Shown here piece by piece: positions 1 to 8,374 of a stretch of 64,000 nt of DNA. Origin of the DNA: CAZOWM01 sp964583615 (GTDB taxonomy: Bacteria; Spirochaetota; B62-G9; DRHN01). The notes under the pieces were generated by a model. It ran no database searches. It was not told the DNA's origin and saw only the letters and a program-made list of their open reading frames with translations. Both the position numbers and the translations under genes were made by a program. How positions within the stretch are numbered: position 1 is the stretch's first letter; each line of letters begins with the position of its first letter. The stretch covers positions 1 to 64,000 of the forward strand of contig CAZOWM010000006.1 of NCBI GenBank assembly GCA_964583615.1, read 5' to 3'.

Positions 1-1
1 C

Positions 2-1108
2 GAGTTTGAAACACGGGCAAAGACGATGGGGGCAAGCCAGAAAGACCCTGAGGCATTGGGGGAGCTTTTGGATGCCGATATGTTCAAGTATGTTGCAGAC
101 ACCATGGTGCGGGAAGCTGGTATCGTGCCAGTGCTGCACTGTTATGCAGTTGATGCGGTCATGGAGGGCAATACTATCAAAGGAATCATCACGGAGAGCA
201 AGTCAGGGAGGCAGGCGATCGCGGCACAGAGTGTAATCGATGCCACAGGTGATGCTGATGTTGCATTTCATGCCGGCGCACCCTACACCAAAGCGGAGAA
301 GAGTGAGATGATGGGAGTCTCGGTGAACTTTGGGTGCAGCGGTGTGGATGTTGAACGGTTTATTGCATATGTAAAAAAAAATCCATCGCATATTCGAGAA
401 TGGGCTCGGGAAACGGCGGGGAAAGAAGACGATCTGTTTAACACTTACATCGAAGAACCCTTTCTCAAAGCAAGGGAAGCGGGTGAAATTCCAGAGGGTG
501 TAGAGATATTCGGATTTTGGGACGGCCTTACTGAAGCAGGAGAGGCCACAAACATCAACGTGGTTCGCCTTTCCGACATCGATTGTACGGATGTGTACGA
601 CCTCACTAAAGCGGAGATGGAAGGAAGGCGGCATGCGCTTTTAGCGCTCGGTGCGTTGAAAAAATACACTCCCGGATTCGAACACGCGAAGCTCAGGACT
701 TTCGGTTCATCAGTTGGCACGAGGGAGTCGAGAAAAATCAGAGGTGAATACACGCTTACGGGGAAGGAAGTGCGAAACGAAGCGCGGTTTTCTGACTCCA
801 TCGGAATCTTTCCCGAATTTCTCGATGCCTACGGTGTGGTGATCATTCCCACAACCGGGAGATATTTTCAGCTTCCCTATGGGATTTTGCTCCCGCAGGG
901 GGTGGACAATCTGCTTGTGGCGGGGCGGTGTGTCTCAGGGGACAGGATGGCTTTTGCGGCGACGCGTCAGATGATGTGCTGTTGTGTGAGCGGGCAGGGT
1001 GCAGGGGTTGCGGCGGCAGAGAGTGTGAAGGAGGGGGTGAGCTGCAGGGAGGTTGATGTCTCAAGGGTGCAAAAGGCCCTTAAAAAACAGGGGGTAAGAA
1101 TCAGCTAG
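2..1108 (+). CDS. FAD-dependent oxidoreductase, 5'-truncated by window edge
   Basis: This is the C-terminal part of an FAD_oxidored-family flavoprotein. The reading frame is open from base 2, and the start codon and Rossmann FAD motif lie upstream of the window. It aligns end to end with the complete paralogue at 3778-5127 from that protein's residue 80 or so. The family C-terminal FAD-binding signature (AGRCVSGDRMAFAATRQM) and a Cys triplet (MMCCCVSG) near the end are intact. The last ~150 residues are essentially identical to the paralogue, while the middle has diverged. The substrate is unknown. A glycerol kinase and an aminotransferase follow in the same direction, which suggests one catabolic operon. 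Confidence 0.85.
   Translation, partial: EFETRAKTMGASQKDPEALGELLDADMFKYVADTMVREAGIVPVLHCYAVDAVMEGNTIKGIITESKSGRQAIAAQSVIDATGDADVAFHAGAPYTKAEKSEMMGVSVNFGCSGVDVERFIAYVKKNPSHIREWARETAGKEDDLFNTYIEEPFLKAREAGEIPEGVEIFGFWDGLTEAGEATNINVVRLSDIDCTDVYDLTKAEMEGRRHALLALGALKKYTPGFEHAKLRTFGSSVGTRESRKIRGEYTLTGKEVRNEARFSDSIGIFPEFLDAYGVVIIPTTGRYFQLPYGILLPQGVDNLLVAGRCVSGDRMAFAATRQMMCCCVSGQGAGVAAAESVKEGVSCREVDVSRVQKALKKQGVRIS
652..1047 (+). repeat. 396-bp perfect direct repeat, copy 1
   Basis: Read base by base, this segment is identical to 4671-5066 (offset 4019). It ends at a G/A difference at 1048. It covers the C-terminal FAD-binding part of the first oxidoreductase gene. Sequence on both sides is clearly diverged, so the identity is confined to this block. 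This is the pattern expected of recent gene conversion or unequal exchange. Confidence 0.95.
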
Positions 1109-1136
1109 AGAGTCTTTCCCAAAAAGAATAAAAAAA

Positions 1137-2627
1137 ATGAAAAAACACTATGTATTAGCGATAGATCAGGGAACAACAGGGAGCAGGGCGATCGTCTACG
1201 ACAAGGAGGGGAAAAAGGTCGCGAGCGCGTACGAGGAATTCAGACAGTATTTTCCAAAGCCCGGGTGGGTGGAGCACGATCCAGAGGAAATCTGGGACAG
1301 CGTATACACAACAATCCAAAAAGTTCTCGCAGAGGTTCCGCGAGGCTCGATAGACGCAATCGGCATCACCAACCAGCGCGAGACAACGCTCGTGTGGGAC
1401 AGGCACACCGGTGAGCCAGTGTACAATGCAATCGTATGGCAGTGCAGGAGGACTGCCGGACGATGTGCCGAGCTGAAAAAAATCAAAGATCAGGTTGAGC
1501 TTTTCGCTGCACGCACCGGCCTGCCAGTAGATGCGTACTTTTCAGCCACAAAGATAGAGTGGATTCTGGAAAATGTGCCTTCTGCGCGCGAACGTGCGAA
1601 GAACGGGAGGCTCCTCTTCGGCACAACGGATGCATGGGTTCTGTGGAAACTTACGGGAGGTGCTGTTCACGCAACAGATTTTACCAATGCATCGCGAACC
1701 ATGCTGTTTAATATCGAGAAAAGAACATGGGACGATGAGATATTACAGATATTCAGGATTCCCGAGCACATACTTCCTGAAGTGAGAAGCTCGTCGGCAG
1801 TTTTCGGGAAAACGATCAAGATGCAGAACTTGGACTCCGGCATACCCATCTCAGGTATCGCAGGCGACCAGCAGGCTGCGCTTTTCGGGCAGAACTGTTT
1901 CGAGCTGGGTTCGACAAAAAATACCTACGGAACGGGGTGTTTTTTATTGTTGAATACTGGTTTGAGGCGGCCGGTTTCAAAATGCGGTCTCATCACCACA
2001 CTGGGGTGTGATGGAAGGGCTAAACCGGTCTATGTGCTTGAAGGTGCAATATTCATTGCAGGTGCTGCACTCCAATGGCTGCGGGACGGGATGCAGATCC
2101 TCCCCTCAGCAGCTGAGTCTGAGACAATGGCAAATTCAGTAGAAGATACAGGAGGGGTGTTTTTTGTTCCCTCATTTGTGGGGCTCGGTGCTCCCTACTG
2201 GGATCCCGATGCACGGGGAAGCATGTTCGGAATAACAAGAGGAACAAAAACGCAGCACATCGTCCGTGCCGCACTGGAGGCGATGTGTTATCAAACCAGA
2301 GATGTACTGGAAGCGATGCGAAAAGATACCGGACTGAACATTTCCTCACTGAAGGTTGACGGTGGGGCTGTTGAAAACAACTTTCTCTGTCAGTTCCAGT
2401 CCGATATTCTCGGAATCGAGGTGATCAGGCCTCAGGACATCGAAATAACCGCCCTGGGAGCAGCTTACCTTGCCGGCCTTGCAGTGGGTTATTGGGCTGA
2501 TGCGCAGGAAATAAAAATGTGCTGGAAATGTGATACGGTTTTCAGGCCTTCGATTTCGAAAAAAAGAGCTGATGATCTGTATGCCGGATGGAGTGATGCA
2601 GTGAGGAGAACGCTTTCCCGGCAGTGA
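1137..2627 (+). CDS. glpK: Glycerol kinase
   Basis: FGGY-family kinase of 496 residues, the normal GlpK length. It phosphorylates glycerol to sn-glycerol 3-phosphate with ATP in the cytoplasm. Visible motifs are the N-terminal ATP phosphate-binding DQGTTGSRA (residues ~9-17), NQRETT near 82, WQCRRTA near 105, GDQQAALFG near 245, and the C-terminal KVDGGAVENNF and TALGAAYLAG blocks. These match glycerol kinase rather than xylulokinase. The ATG has only a weak upstream purine stretch and lies 28 bp after the preceding stop codon, so it probably belongs to the same operon. No glycerol facilitator or glpD is in view. The neighbouring flavoproteins could supply an oxidation step, but that is speculative. 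Confidence 0.93.
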   Translation: MKKHYVLAIDQGTTGSRAIVYDKEGKKVASAYEEFRQYFPKPGWVEHDPEEIWDSVYTTIQKVLAEVPRGSIDAIGITNQRETTLVWDRHTGEPVYNAIVWQCRRTAGRCAELKKIKDQVELFAARTGLPVDAYFSATKIEWILENVPSARERAKNGRLLFGTTDAWVLWKLTGGAVHATDFTNASRTMLFNIEKRTWDDEILQIFRIPEHILPEVRSSSAVFGKTIKMQNLDSGIPISGIAGDQQAALFGQNCFELGSTKNTYGTGCFLLLNTGLRRPVSKCGLITTLGCDGRAKPVYVLEGAIFIAGAALQWLRDGMQILPSAAESETMANSVEDTGGVFFVPSFVGLGAPYWDPDARGSMFGITRGTKTQHIVRAALEAMCYQTRDVLEAMRKDTGLNISSLKVDGGAVENNFLCQFQSDILGIEVIRPQDIEITALGAAYLAGLAVGYWADAQEIKMCWKCDTVFRPSISKKRADDLYAGWSDAVRRTLSRQ

Positions 2628-2653
2628 TGTGAATTTACTCTTAAGGAGAAACG

Positions 2654-3781
2654 ATGAAAAACCTGCTCCACAACATCGATGAGGTCCTGCTTATGGGGCC
2701 CGGCCCCTCCCAGGTTCCGGATGAGGTCTACAAAGCGCTCTCGTGCTACAGCCTGGGTCACATGGATTACTACTTCATCCAGATAATGGATGAGATAAAA
2801 ACGCTCCTGCAGGAGCTTCTCAGGACGAAAAACCGTCTGACACTTCCTGTTTCAGGAACCGGATCCGCCGGAATGGAGACATGTTTCGTAAATCTGGTAG
2901 AGCGCGGCGACCGTGTTCTCATACTGATAAACGGTGTGTTCGGAAAACGAATGGAGGATGTTGCTGGTCGTCTCGGTGCGGATGTCGACACGCTGGAGTT
3001 TGAGTGGGGCTGCCCGGTGCTCCCGGAAAAGGTAAAACAAAAGCTTTCGCAGAAGAACTACAGGTTAGTTGCGGTTGTGCATGCAGAGACTTCCACAGGT
3101 GTGAGAAACCCTGTGGATGAGATCGGGAAACTGGTAAGAAATCACGGTGCGCTCTATCTGGTTGACACGGTCACCAGTCTCGGTGGTATACCTGTCGAAG
3201 CCGACAAATGGGGTGTTGACGCATTCTACAGCGGCACACAGAAGTGCTTGTCGTGTCCTCCCGGCCTTTCACCGGTAACCTTTTCTGATCGTGCCGTCGA
3301 GGCGATCAGCAACCGGAAGACCAAGGTTCCAAACTGGTACCTTGACATGAACATGGTCATCCAGTACTGGGAAGGAAAGAAGCGGGTCTATCACCACACC
3401 GCACCGATCAACATGCTCTATGCTCTCTATCAGGCATTGCTTCTCATCATGGAGGAGGGTCAGGAGCAGGTGTACGAACGGCACCAGAGGATGCATGCGA
3501 GACTGGTGAAGGGGCTCGAAGCGATGGGCCTTGAGATGCTTGTGGAAGAAAAACACCGTCTACCGATGCTGAACTCGGTGATGGTACCCCACGGTGTTGA
3601 CGAAGCTTCAGTTCGAGACAGGCTTCGCAGAAAGTATTGTATCGAGATCGGTGGGGGACTGGGACCGCTTGCAGGACGGATATGGCGGATCGGTCTCATG
3701 GGGCACACGGCCCGAAAGGAGAATGTTGACAGGCTCCTTTCGGCACTCCAAGAGATATTTAGGAGGGGCAGCAACGCATGA
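2654..3781 (+). CDS. Class V PLP aminotransferase (alanine-glyoxylate / serine-pyruvate type)
   Basis: Aminotransferase of 375 residues. The N-terminal MGPGPS and the PLP-binding Lys197 in SGTQKCLSCPPG fit the AGXT/serine-glyoxylate/2-aminoethylphosphonate aminotransferase group. Asp171 in VDTVTSLGG is the residue expected to contact the PLP pyridine nitrogen, and SGTGSAGME is the phosphate-cup loop. The enzyme would transfer an amino group between a small amino acid and an oxo-acid such as glyoxylate or pyruvate. The exact substrate cannot be read from sequence. An AAGGAG site precedes the ATG at good spacing. The stop overlaps the next start by four bases (ATGA), so translation is coupled to the flavoprotein downstream. 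Confidence 0.87.
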   Translation: MKNLLHNIDEVLLMGPGPSQVPDEVYKALSCYSLGHMDYYFIQIMDEIKTLLQELLRTKNRLTLPVSGTGSAGMETCFVNLVERGDRVLILINGVFGKRMEDVAGRLGADVDTLEFEWGCPVLPEKVKQKLSQKNYRLVAVVHAETSTGVRNPVDEIGKLVRNHGALYLVDTVTSLGGIPVEADKWGVDAFYSGTQKCLSCPPGLSPVTFSDRAVEAISNRKTKVPNWYLDMNMVIQYWEGKKRVYHHTAPINMLYALYQALLLIMEEGQEQVYERHQRMHARLVKGLEAMGLEMLVEEKHRLPMLNSVMVPHGVDEASVRDRLRRKYCIEIGGGLGPLAGRIWRIGLMGHTARKENVDRLLSALQEIFRRGSNA

Positions 3782-5127
3782 AATGGATCGAGGAGCCGTC
3801 GAAAAAGACTCCGGTTATGGCGGAAACCGAAGTGCTGGTGGTCGGAAGCGGGCCGGGAGGGCTCTCCGCAGCTATTGCGGCAGCGCGTGAAGGCGTGGAG
3901 GTCACGCTCGTTGAACGTGCCGGCTGTTTCGGCGGCAACATCACACAAGTCGGAGTAGAATCAATCGCCTGGTACAGGCACGAAAAAACGGTGGATGCCG
4001 GGGGGATCGGTACAGAGTTTGAAGCCCGGGCAAAGACGATGGGGGCGGCTGAAAAGGAGGTCCAGTCCCTGAGTGAGGCGCTGGATCCCGAAATGTTCAA
4101 GTACGTTGCAGATACCATGGTTCGGGAAGCCGGCATCGTGCCTGTGCTGCACTGTTATGCAGTTGATGCATTCATGGAGGGCGATACTATCAAAGGAATC
4201 ATCACGGAGAGCAAGTCAGGGAGGAAGGCCATCGCGGCACAGAGAGTGATCGATGCCACGGGTGATGCGGATATTGCATTTCGTACAGGCGTACCGTATA
4301 TCAAGGAACCGAAAGACAGACTTCTCGGAGTCACAGTGGTATTCGGGTGCAGCGGTGTGGACACGGTGCGGTTCAAAAAGTATGTGAATGAGCATCCCGC
4401 CACAATAGGTGACTGGGATGAATTGAAGGAAACAGCTGGGAAGGAAGACGATCTTTTCAGCCCCTACATCGAGGAGCCGTTCAATGAGGCCAGGGAAGCG
4501 GGTGAGATTCCTGAGGATGTATGGATAAAAGGCACCTGGGGGAGAATCACGGATGCAGGAGAGGTCACGTACCTGAATGTGGTGGTTATTCCGGGCGTCG
4601 ACCCGACTGACGTGTGGGACCTCACCAGGGCGGAAATAGCAGGAAGGCGGCATGCGCTTTTAGCACTGGATGCGTTGAAAAAATACACTCCCGGATTCGA
4701 ACACGCGAAGCTCAGGACTTTCGGTTCATCAGTTGGCACGAGGGAGTCGAGAAAAATCAGAGGTGAATACACGCTTACGGGGAAGGAAGTGCGAAACGAA
4801 GCGCGGTTTTCTGACTCCATCGGAATCTTTCCCGAATTTCTCGATGCCTACGGTGTGGTGATCATTCCCACAACCGGGAGATATTTTCAGCTTCCCTATG
4901 GGATTTTGCTCCCGCAGGGGGTGGACAATCTGCTTGTGGCGGGGCGGTGTGTCTCAGGGGACAGGATGGCTTTTGCGGCGACGCGTCAGATGATGTGCTG
5001 TTGTGTGAGCGGGCAGGGTGCAGGGGTTGCGGCGGCAGAGAGTGTGAAGGAGGGGGTGAGCTGCAGAGAGGTTGATGTCTCAAGGGTGCAAAAGGCTCTG
5101 AAAAAACAGGGAGTCAGGGTACAATAA
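3778..5127 (+). CDS. FAD-dependent oxidoreductase (FAD_oxidored family)
   Basis: Complete 449-residue flavoprotein. The N-terminal Rossmann dinucleotide fold reads LVVGSGPGGLSAAIAAAREG (residues ~21-40), followed by an acidic ribose-binding residue in LVERAG and a Gly-rich CFGGN. A second FAD motif (VIDATGDADIAF) lies near residue 155, and the C-terminal GRCVSGDR segment closes the cofactor site. The AGGAGG upstream of the ATG and the ATGA overlap with the aminotransferase fix the start. It is the paralogue of the gene at 2-1108. Family members oxidise diverse small organics, so I do not assign a substrate. With a kinase and an aminotransferase alongside, it probably serves degradation of a hydroxy- or amino-compound under IclR control. 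Confidence 0.88.
   Translation: MKWIEEPSKKTPVMAETEVLVVGSGPGGLSAAIAAAREGVEVTLVERAGCFGGNITQVGVESIAWYRHEKTVDAGGIGTEFEARAKTMGAAEKEVQSLSEALDPEMFKYVADTMVREAGIVPVLHCYAVDAFMEGDTIKGIITESKSGRKAIAAQRVIDATGDADIAFRTGVPYIKEPKDRLLGVTVVFGCSGVDTVRFKKYVNEHPATIGDWDELKETAGKEDDLFSPYIEEPFNEAREAGEIPEDVWIKGTWGRITDAGEVTYLNVVVIPGVDPTDVWDLTRAEIAGRRHALLALDALKKYTPGFEHAKLRTFGSSVGTRESRKIRGEYTLTGKEVRNEARFSDSIGIFPEFLDAYGVVIIPTTGRYFQLPYGILLPQGVDNLLVAGRCVSGDRMAFAATRQMMCCCVSGQGAGVAAAESVKEGVSCREVDVSRVQKALKKQGVRVQ
4671..5066 (+). repeat. 396-bp perfect direct repeat, copy 2
   Basis: Identical to 652-1047 at every base, including synonymous positions. It lies in the same orientation about 4 kb away, with glpK and the aminotransferase between. 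Recombination between the copies could excise or duplicate the intervening 4019 bp. Confidence 0.95.
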
Positions 5128-5179
5128 TGTGTAGTACAATATAATAAATATTTTCACAATGGCAGGAAGAGTACGAATC

Positions 5180-5986
5180 ATGTATGAATATGTGGATCAG
5201 TTTTACAATAAATCACTGAACCGTGCACTCAGGATCATAGAGCTGCTCGCGCACAACAAAGGTCCGATGAAACTGCAGTTAATCGCAGAGAAAACCAAAA
5301 TCCCGGAAAGCACTGTCTTAAGAATTTTGAACACTCTCATTACAAACAAATATGCTCAGCAGGACTCCGATACGAAGAAGTATTTTCTTTCTCTGAAGTT
5401 TTCATACATAGGAAATCTCATCAGCTCCCAGTTGAGCATTCGCGACGTGGTCAAACCATTTCTGGTCGAGCTCTCCGAGAAAAGCAGAGAATCAACCTGT
5501 CTGGCAGTGGAACAAGACGCAATGGCAGTCTATATCGATTATGTTGACGGTCCTGACAGTTTGCTGAAAACGCTGCACCTCATCGGAAGAGCTGCACCCC
5601 TCCACTGCACAGGAGTCGGGAAAAGCCTCCTTTTGAATTATTCAGCAGAAGACCTGGACAGGTATATCAAAAAAAAGGGCCTGGAACCGCTCACCGAGCA
5701 CAGTATCAAGACGAAAAAGCAGCTTGTCCAGGAAATTGAAAAGGTGAAGTCTCAGGGGTATGCGATAGACGACGAAGAGTGTGAGGATGGGGTGAGATGC
5801 GTGGCCGCACCTGTAAGGGATTATATGGGGAAAGTCATTGCAAGCATAAGTGTAACCGGACCGAAAAGCAGGTTAACACGAGAGCGGGTCGAAGTGGTCA
5901 AGTATTATGTGGTCGATATCACAGACAGAGTGTCCTCGAATTTAGGGGGACACTTACCTTCGGTTGGATCTGGTGAAAAAGTATAA
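5180..5986 (+). CDS. IclR-family transcriptional regulator
   Basis: About 268 residues. An N-terminal winged helix (NRALRIIELLAHN to TVLRILNTLITNKYAQ) is followed by the IclR ligand-binding domain, recognisable from APLHCTGVGKSLL (~145-160) and from ECEDGVRCVAAPVRDY near the end. IclR proteins bind small carbon metabolites and regulate adjacent catabolic operons. This one follows the kinase/aminotransferase/flavoprotein genes and is their likely regulator. An ATG 21 bp upstream (5159) is possible. I chose 5180 because an AGGAAG lies before it and because of the usual IclR N-terminus. A TATAAT hexamer at 5140-5145 could be a -10 for separate expression, but no good -35 is seen. Confidence 0.9.
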   Translation: MYEYVDQFYNKSLNRALRIIELLAHNKGPMKLQLIAEKTKIPESTVLRILNTLITNKYAQQDSDTKKYFLSLKFSYIGNLISSQLSIRDVVKPFLVELSEKSRESTCLAVEQDAMAVYIDYVDGPDSLLKTLHLIGRAAPLHCTGVGKSLLLNYSAEDLDRYIKKKGLEPLTEHSIKTKKQLVQEIEKVKSQGYAIDDEECEDGVRCVAAPVRDYMGKVIASISVTGPKSRLTRERVEVVKYYVVDITDRVSSNLGGHLPSVGSGEKV

Positions 5987-6003
5987 TAGAAAAAAAATTA
6001 TAA

Positions 6004-6029
6004 AAAAGCCCCGAAATATCGGGGCTTTT
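6004..6029. terminator. Bidirectional intrinsic terminator
   Basis: Perfect 11-bp stem AAAAGCCCCGA / TCGGGGCTTTT with an AATA loop, lying between the convergent iclR-type gene and csp. The A and T tracts on either side make it work on both strands. Confidence 0.9.
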
Positions 6030-6038
6030 CAGTTCGAT

Positions 6039-6239
6039 TTAAAGAGCCATAACATTCGTAGCCTGTAATCCCTTGGGACCTTCTTTTACATCAAAGGTAA
6101 CCTCTTGATTTTCAGCCAACGTTTTGAATCCGGATGCATTGATTTCAGAGAAGTGCACGAACACATCATCTCCATCGTCCCTGCTGATGAAACCATAACC
6201 CTTCTGCTCGTTAAACCATTTTACTTTACCTGTTGCCAT
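6039..6239 (-). CDS. csp: Cold-shock-domain protein (copy 1)
   Basis: 66-residue CspA-type single cold-shock domain. It begins MATGKVKWFNEQKGYGF, with RNP1 (KGYGFIS) and RNP2 (VFVHFSEI) both intact. Such proteins bind single-stranded RNA or DNA and melt RNA structure. The start is preceded by GGAGG at nine bases. It is identical to the copy at 11919-12119 over 165 bp of nucleotide sequence, and the two differ by only two residues. It is transcribed toward a strong bidirectional terminator. Confidence 0.95.
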   Translation of the reverse strand: MATGKVKWFNEQKGYGFISRDDGDDVFVHFSEINASGFKTLAENQEVTFDVKEGPKGLQATNVMAL

Positions 6240-6288
6240 GAAAAAACAACCTCCAGAAAATTAATGTATCTTTTTACAAAGACAGCGA

Positions 6289-6317
6289 AATATAGCGCTT
6301 TATTCGAGGCTTGGCAA
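6289..6317 (-). promoter_or_regulatory. Sigma-70-type promoter of csp copy 1
   Basis: On the minus strand: TTGCCA (6317-6312), a 17-base spacer, TATATT (6294-6289). This places the transcript start roughly 40 bases before the csp ATG. The same -35 hexamer and spacing recur upstream of csp copy 2. Confidence 0.65.
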
Positions 6318-6370
6318 GGATATTTATTGAGTATTTATATAATAATTTCGTTCGTAAAAAAACCCGTGCA

Positions 6371-6399
6371 TTGACATGCTTTCACCCGTTGTTTATAAT
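6371..6399 (+). promoter_or_regulatory. Consensus sigma-70 promoter for SDR-dgoD genes
   Basis: Exact consensus TTGACA (6371-6376), 17-base spacer, exact TATAAT (6394-6399). It lies 43 bases upstream of the SDR start codon and diverges from the csp promoter. A perfect-consensus promoter on a catabolic operon would normally need a repressor to be regulated, but no obvious operator palindrome is visible. Confidence 0.85.
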
Positions 6400-6441
6400 C
6401 AAAATGCAATACAAAACCGGAAACAGCAAGGAAGGTCCGCA

Positions 6442-7233
6442 ATGAAGCAAAAGAACGCCCTGGTAACCGGTGCGAGCCGGGGAATAGGAAGAAGCATTGC
6501 CCTTGCCCTCTCAGAACACGGGTACAATGTCGGTGTCAATTATTGCTCCAGTGAGAAAGAGGCAAAAGAGGTCTGTTCGATTATCGATCGTAGAGGATCA
6601 CAGTCGGTGTTGCTCCACGCTGATGTGGGGCGAAAGGATGATATCGACAGAATGTTCGACACGTATTTTTCTGTGTTCGATCACATTGACCTCATGGTGA
6701 ACAACGCGGGAGTAAGCATGTTTGCGCCTTTTCTTAGAGTGTCAGAGGAGCTCTGGGACACAATAAACAATATCGACTGGAAGGGAACGTACTTTTGCTC
6801 TCAACGCGCGGCAGAAAACATGGTTGAAAAAAAAATAAAAGGTGCCATTCTGAACATGAGCTCCAATCAAAAAGACGGGTGCTGGCCGACGGCGAGCGTA
6901 TACGGGCCCGTGAAAGAGGCGATTGCGAAGTTTACGAAACACCTCGCATATGAGCTGTCACCCTACGGAATCAGGGCTGTGGCAATCGCACCGGGCTATA
7001 CAAACGTGGGTTGGCCGGAGAACGATCCGATACACGACGTGATCCCAAAACTTCCCCTCAAACGGTTTGCGACCCCCGATGAAGTTGCCGGGCTTGTCCT
7101 TTTTCTCGTGTCCGACAAGGCTTCGTACATCACGGGAACGTGTTTCACCATGGACGGTGGAGCACTGTTGCCCATTGTTATGGAGAATGATCTCAACTTC
7201 ATATGGAGCTCTAAAGAAGCCAAGAGGGAATAA
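6442..7233 (+). CDS. Short-chain dehydrogenase/reductase (SDR)
   Basis: 263-residue classical SDR, an NAD(P)-dependent oxidoreductase. It shows the cofactor motif TGASRGIG (9-16), NNAG (87-90), and the catalytic Ser (~140), Tyr154 and Lys158 (YGPVK). IAPGYTNV follows, and a C-terminal TGTCFTMDGG is typical of sugar or polyol dehydrogenases. The start was placed at 6442, where AAGGAAGG precedes the ATG, rather than at an upstream in-frame ATG that overlaps the promoter. The dgoD-like gene begins 3 bases after its stop, so the two are co-transcribed. A plausible role is oxidation of an aldose or lactone precursor before the dehydratase. The actual sugar is not determined. Confidence 0.9.
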   Translation: MKQKNALVTGASRGIGRSIALALSEHGYNVGVNYCSSEKEAKEVCSIIDRRGSQSVLLHADVGRKDDIDRMFDTYFSVFDHIDLMVNNAGVSMFAPFLRVSEELWDTINNIDWKGTYFCSQRAAENMVEKKIKGAILNMSSNQKDGCWPTASVYGPVKEAIAKFTKHLAYELSPYGIRAVAIAPGYTNVGWPENDPIHDVIPKLPLKRFATPDEVAGLVLFLVSDKASYITGTCFTMDGGALLPIVMENDLNFIWSSKEAKRE

Positions 7234-7236
7234 AGA

Positions 7237-8373
7237 ATGAAGATAACAGGACTCGAACTCTTTCACGTGAAACCGAGATGGCTGTTTCTCAGGATACAAA
7301 CAGACGAAGGGATCGACGGGTGGGGAGAGCCGATTATCGAAGGGCGAGCGCGTACCGTTGAAACCGCGATCAGGGAACTCGAGAGCTTTTTGATCGGACA
7401 GGATCCGGCTAGGATAGAGTATCTCTGGCAATCGATGTACAGGAACACCTTTTATCGCAACGGCCCCATACTGGTGAGCGCACTCAGCGGCATCGAACAG
7501 GCACTCTGGGACATAAAGGGGAAGTATCACGGGCTTCCAGTGTATGAGATGCTGGGCGGGCTGTACAGGAAAAAGATACGAATGTACGCCCACTGTTGGG
7601 GCGCGACAACGGAAAAGATTGTAACACGTGCGCTCGATCGAAAACGAAAAGGGTTCACGGCAATCAAAATTCTTCTCGAACCCAACCTGAAGAATCGTGG
7701 TCTCATGTCCTATATTGAGTCGCAGGTTGTGCGGCTTGCCGCCATACGCGATGCAGTCGGAAAAGAAACTGATATCGGCATCGATTTTCACGGGAGGGTA
7801 AGCCCCGCTACCGCTATTCAGCTTGCCCGGGAATTTAAGCCCTTTTATCCCATGTTCATAGAGGAGCCGTGTCTTCCGGAAAACCCTGAGACGCTGGTGA
7901 AAATATCTGGTTCAACCACCATACCGATCGCAACAGGAGAGAGGCTTTTTACGCGGTGGGGGTTCAGGGAGATTCTCGAAAAGCATGCGGTGTCGGTGAT
8001 TCAGCCTGATATAAGTCATGCCGGCGGATTGCTCGAAGTAAGAAAGATCGCATCAATGGCGGAGATGAGTTACGTATCTGTTGCGCCGCACAATCCGCTC
8101 GGCCCGGTGGCGCTTGCGGCGAACCTGCAGTTTTCCGCATGTACTCCGAATTTTCTCATCCAGGAGCACTTCGGAATGAAGGAGAAGTGGGACCTTGGCG
8201 AGGGATACCTGAAAGAGCCCTTTACCATCAACGACGGGTACATTGAAATCCAAAGCAGGCCCGGGCTCGGCATTGAAGTAAACGAGGAGGCGCTCACAGA
8301 AAGGGCATATCCTGGAGACTGGGATTCTCCGCGCCTCTACCACGAGGATGATGGAAGCATTGCTGACTGGTAG
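7237..8373 (+). CDS. dgoD: D-galactonate dehydratase-like enolase-superfamily enzyme
   Basis: 378-residue mandelate-racemase-group enzyme, predicted to dehydrate a sugar acid to a 2-keto-3-deoxy acid. The Mg2+ ligands and catalytic residues fall at the same numbers as in E. coli DgoD: Asp183 and His185 (IDFHGRVS), Glu209 (IEEP), Glu235 (ATGERLF), and His285 in APHNPLGP. The N-terminus (WLFLRIQTDEGIDGWGEP, IEGRART) also follows DgoD closely. Together with the SDR immediately upstream and the convergent CUT1 importer, it forms a sugar-acid utilisation unit. D-galactonate is the best guess. Closely related acids cannot be excluded, and no kinase or aldolase for the product is nearby. Confidence 0.86.
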   Translation: MKITGLELFHVKPRWLFLRIQTDEGIDGWGEPIIEGRARTVETAIRELESFLIGQDPARIEYLWQSMYRNTFYRNGPILVSALSGIEQALWDIKGKYHGLPVYEMLGGLYRKKIRMYAHCWGATTEKIVTRALDRKRKGFTAIKILLEPNLKNRGLMSYIESQVVRLAAIRDAVGKETDIGIDFHGRVSPATAIQLAREFKPFYPMFIEEPCLPENPETLVKISGSTTIPIATGERLFTRWGFREILEKHAVSVIQPDISHAGGLLEVRKIASMAEMSYVSVAPHNPLGPVALAANLQFSACTPNFLIQEHFGMKEKWDLGEGYLKEPFTINDGYIEIQSRPGLGIEVNEEALTERAYPGDWDSPRLYHEDDGSIADW

Positions 8374-8374
8374 A

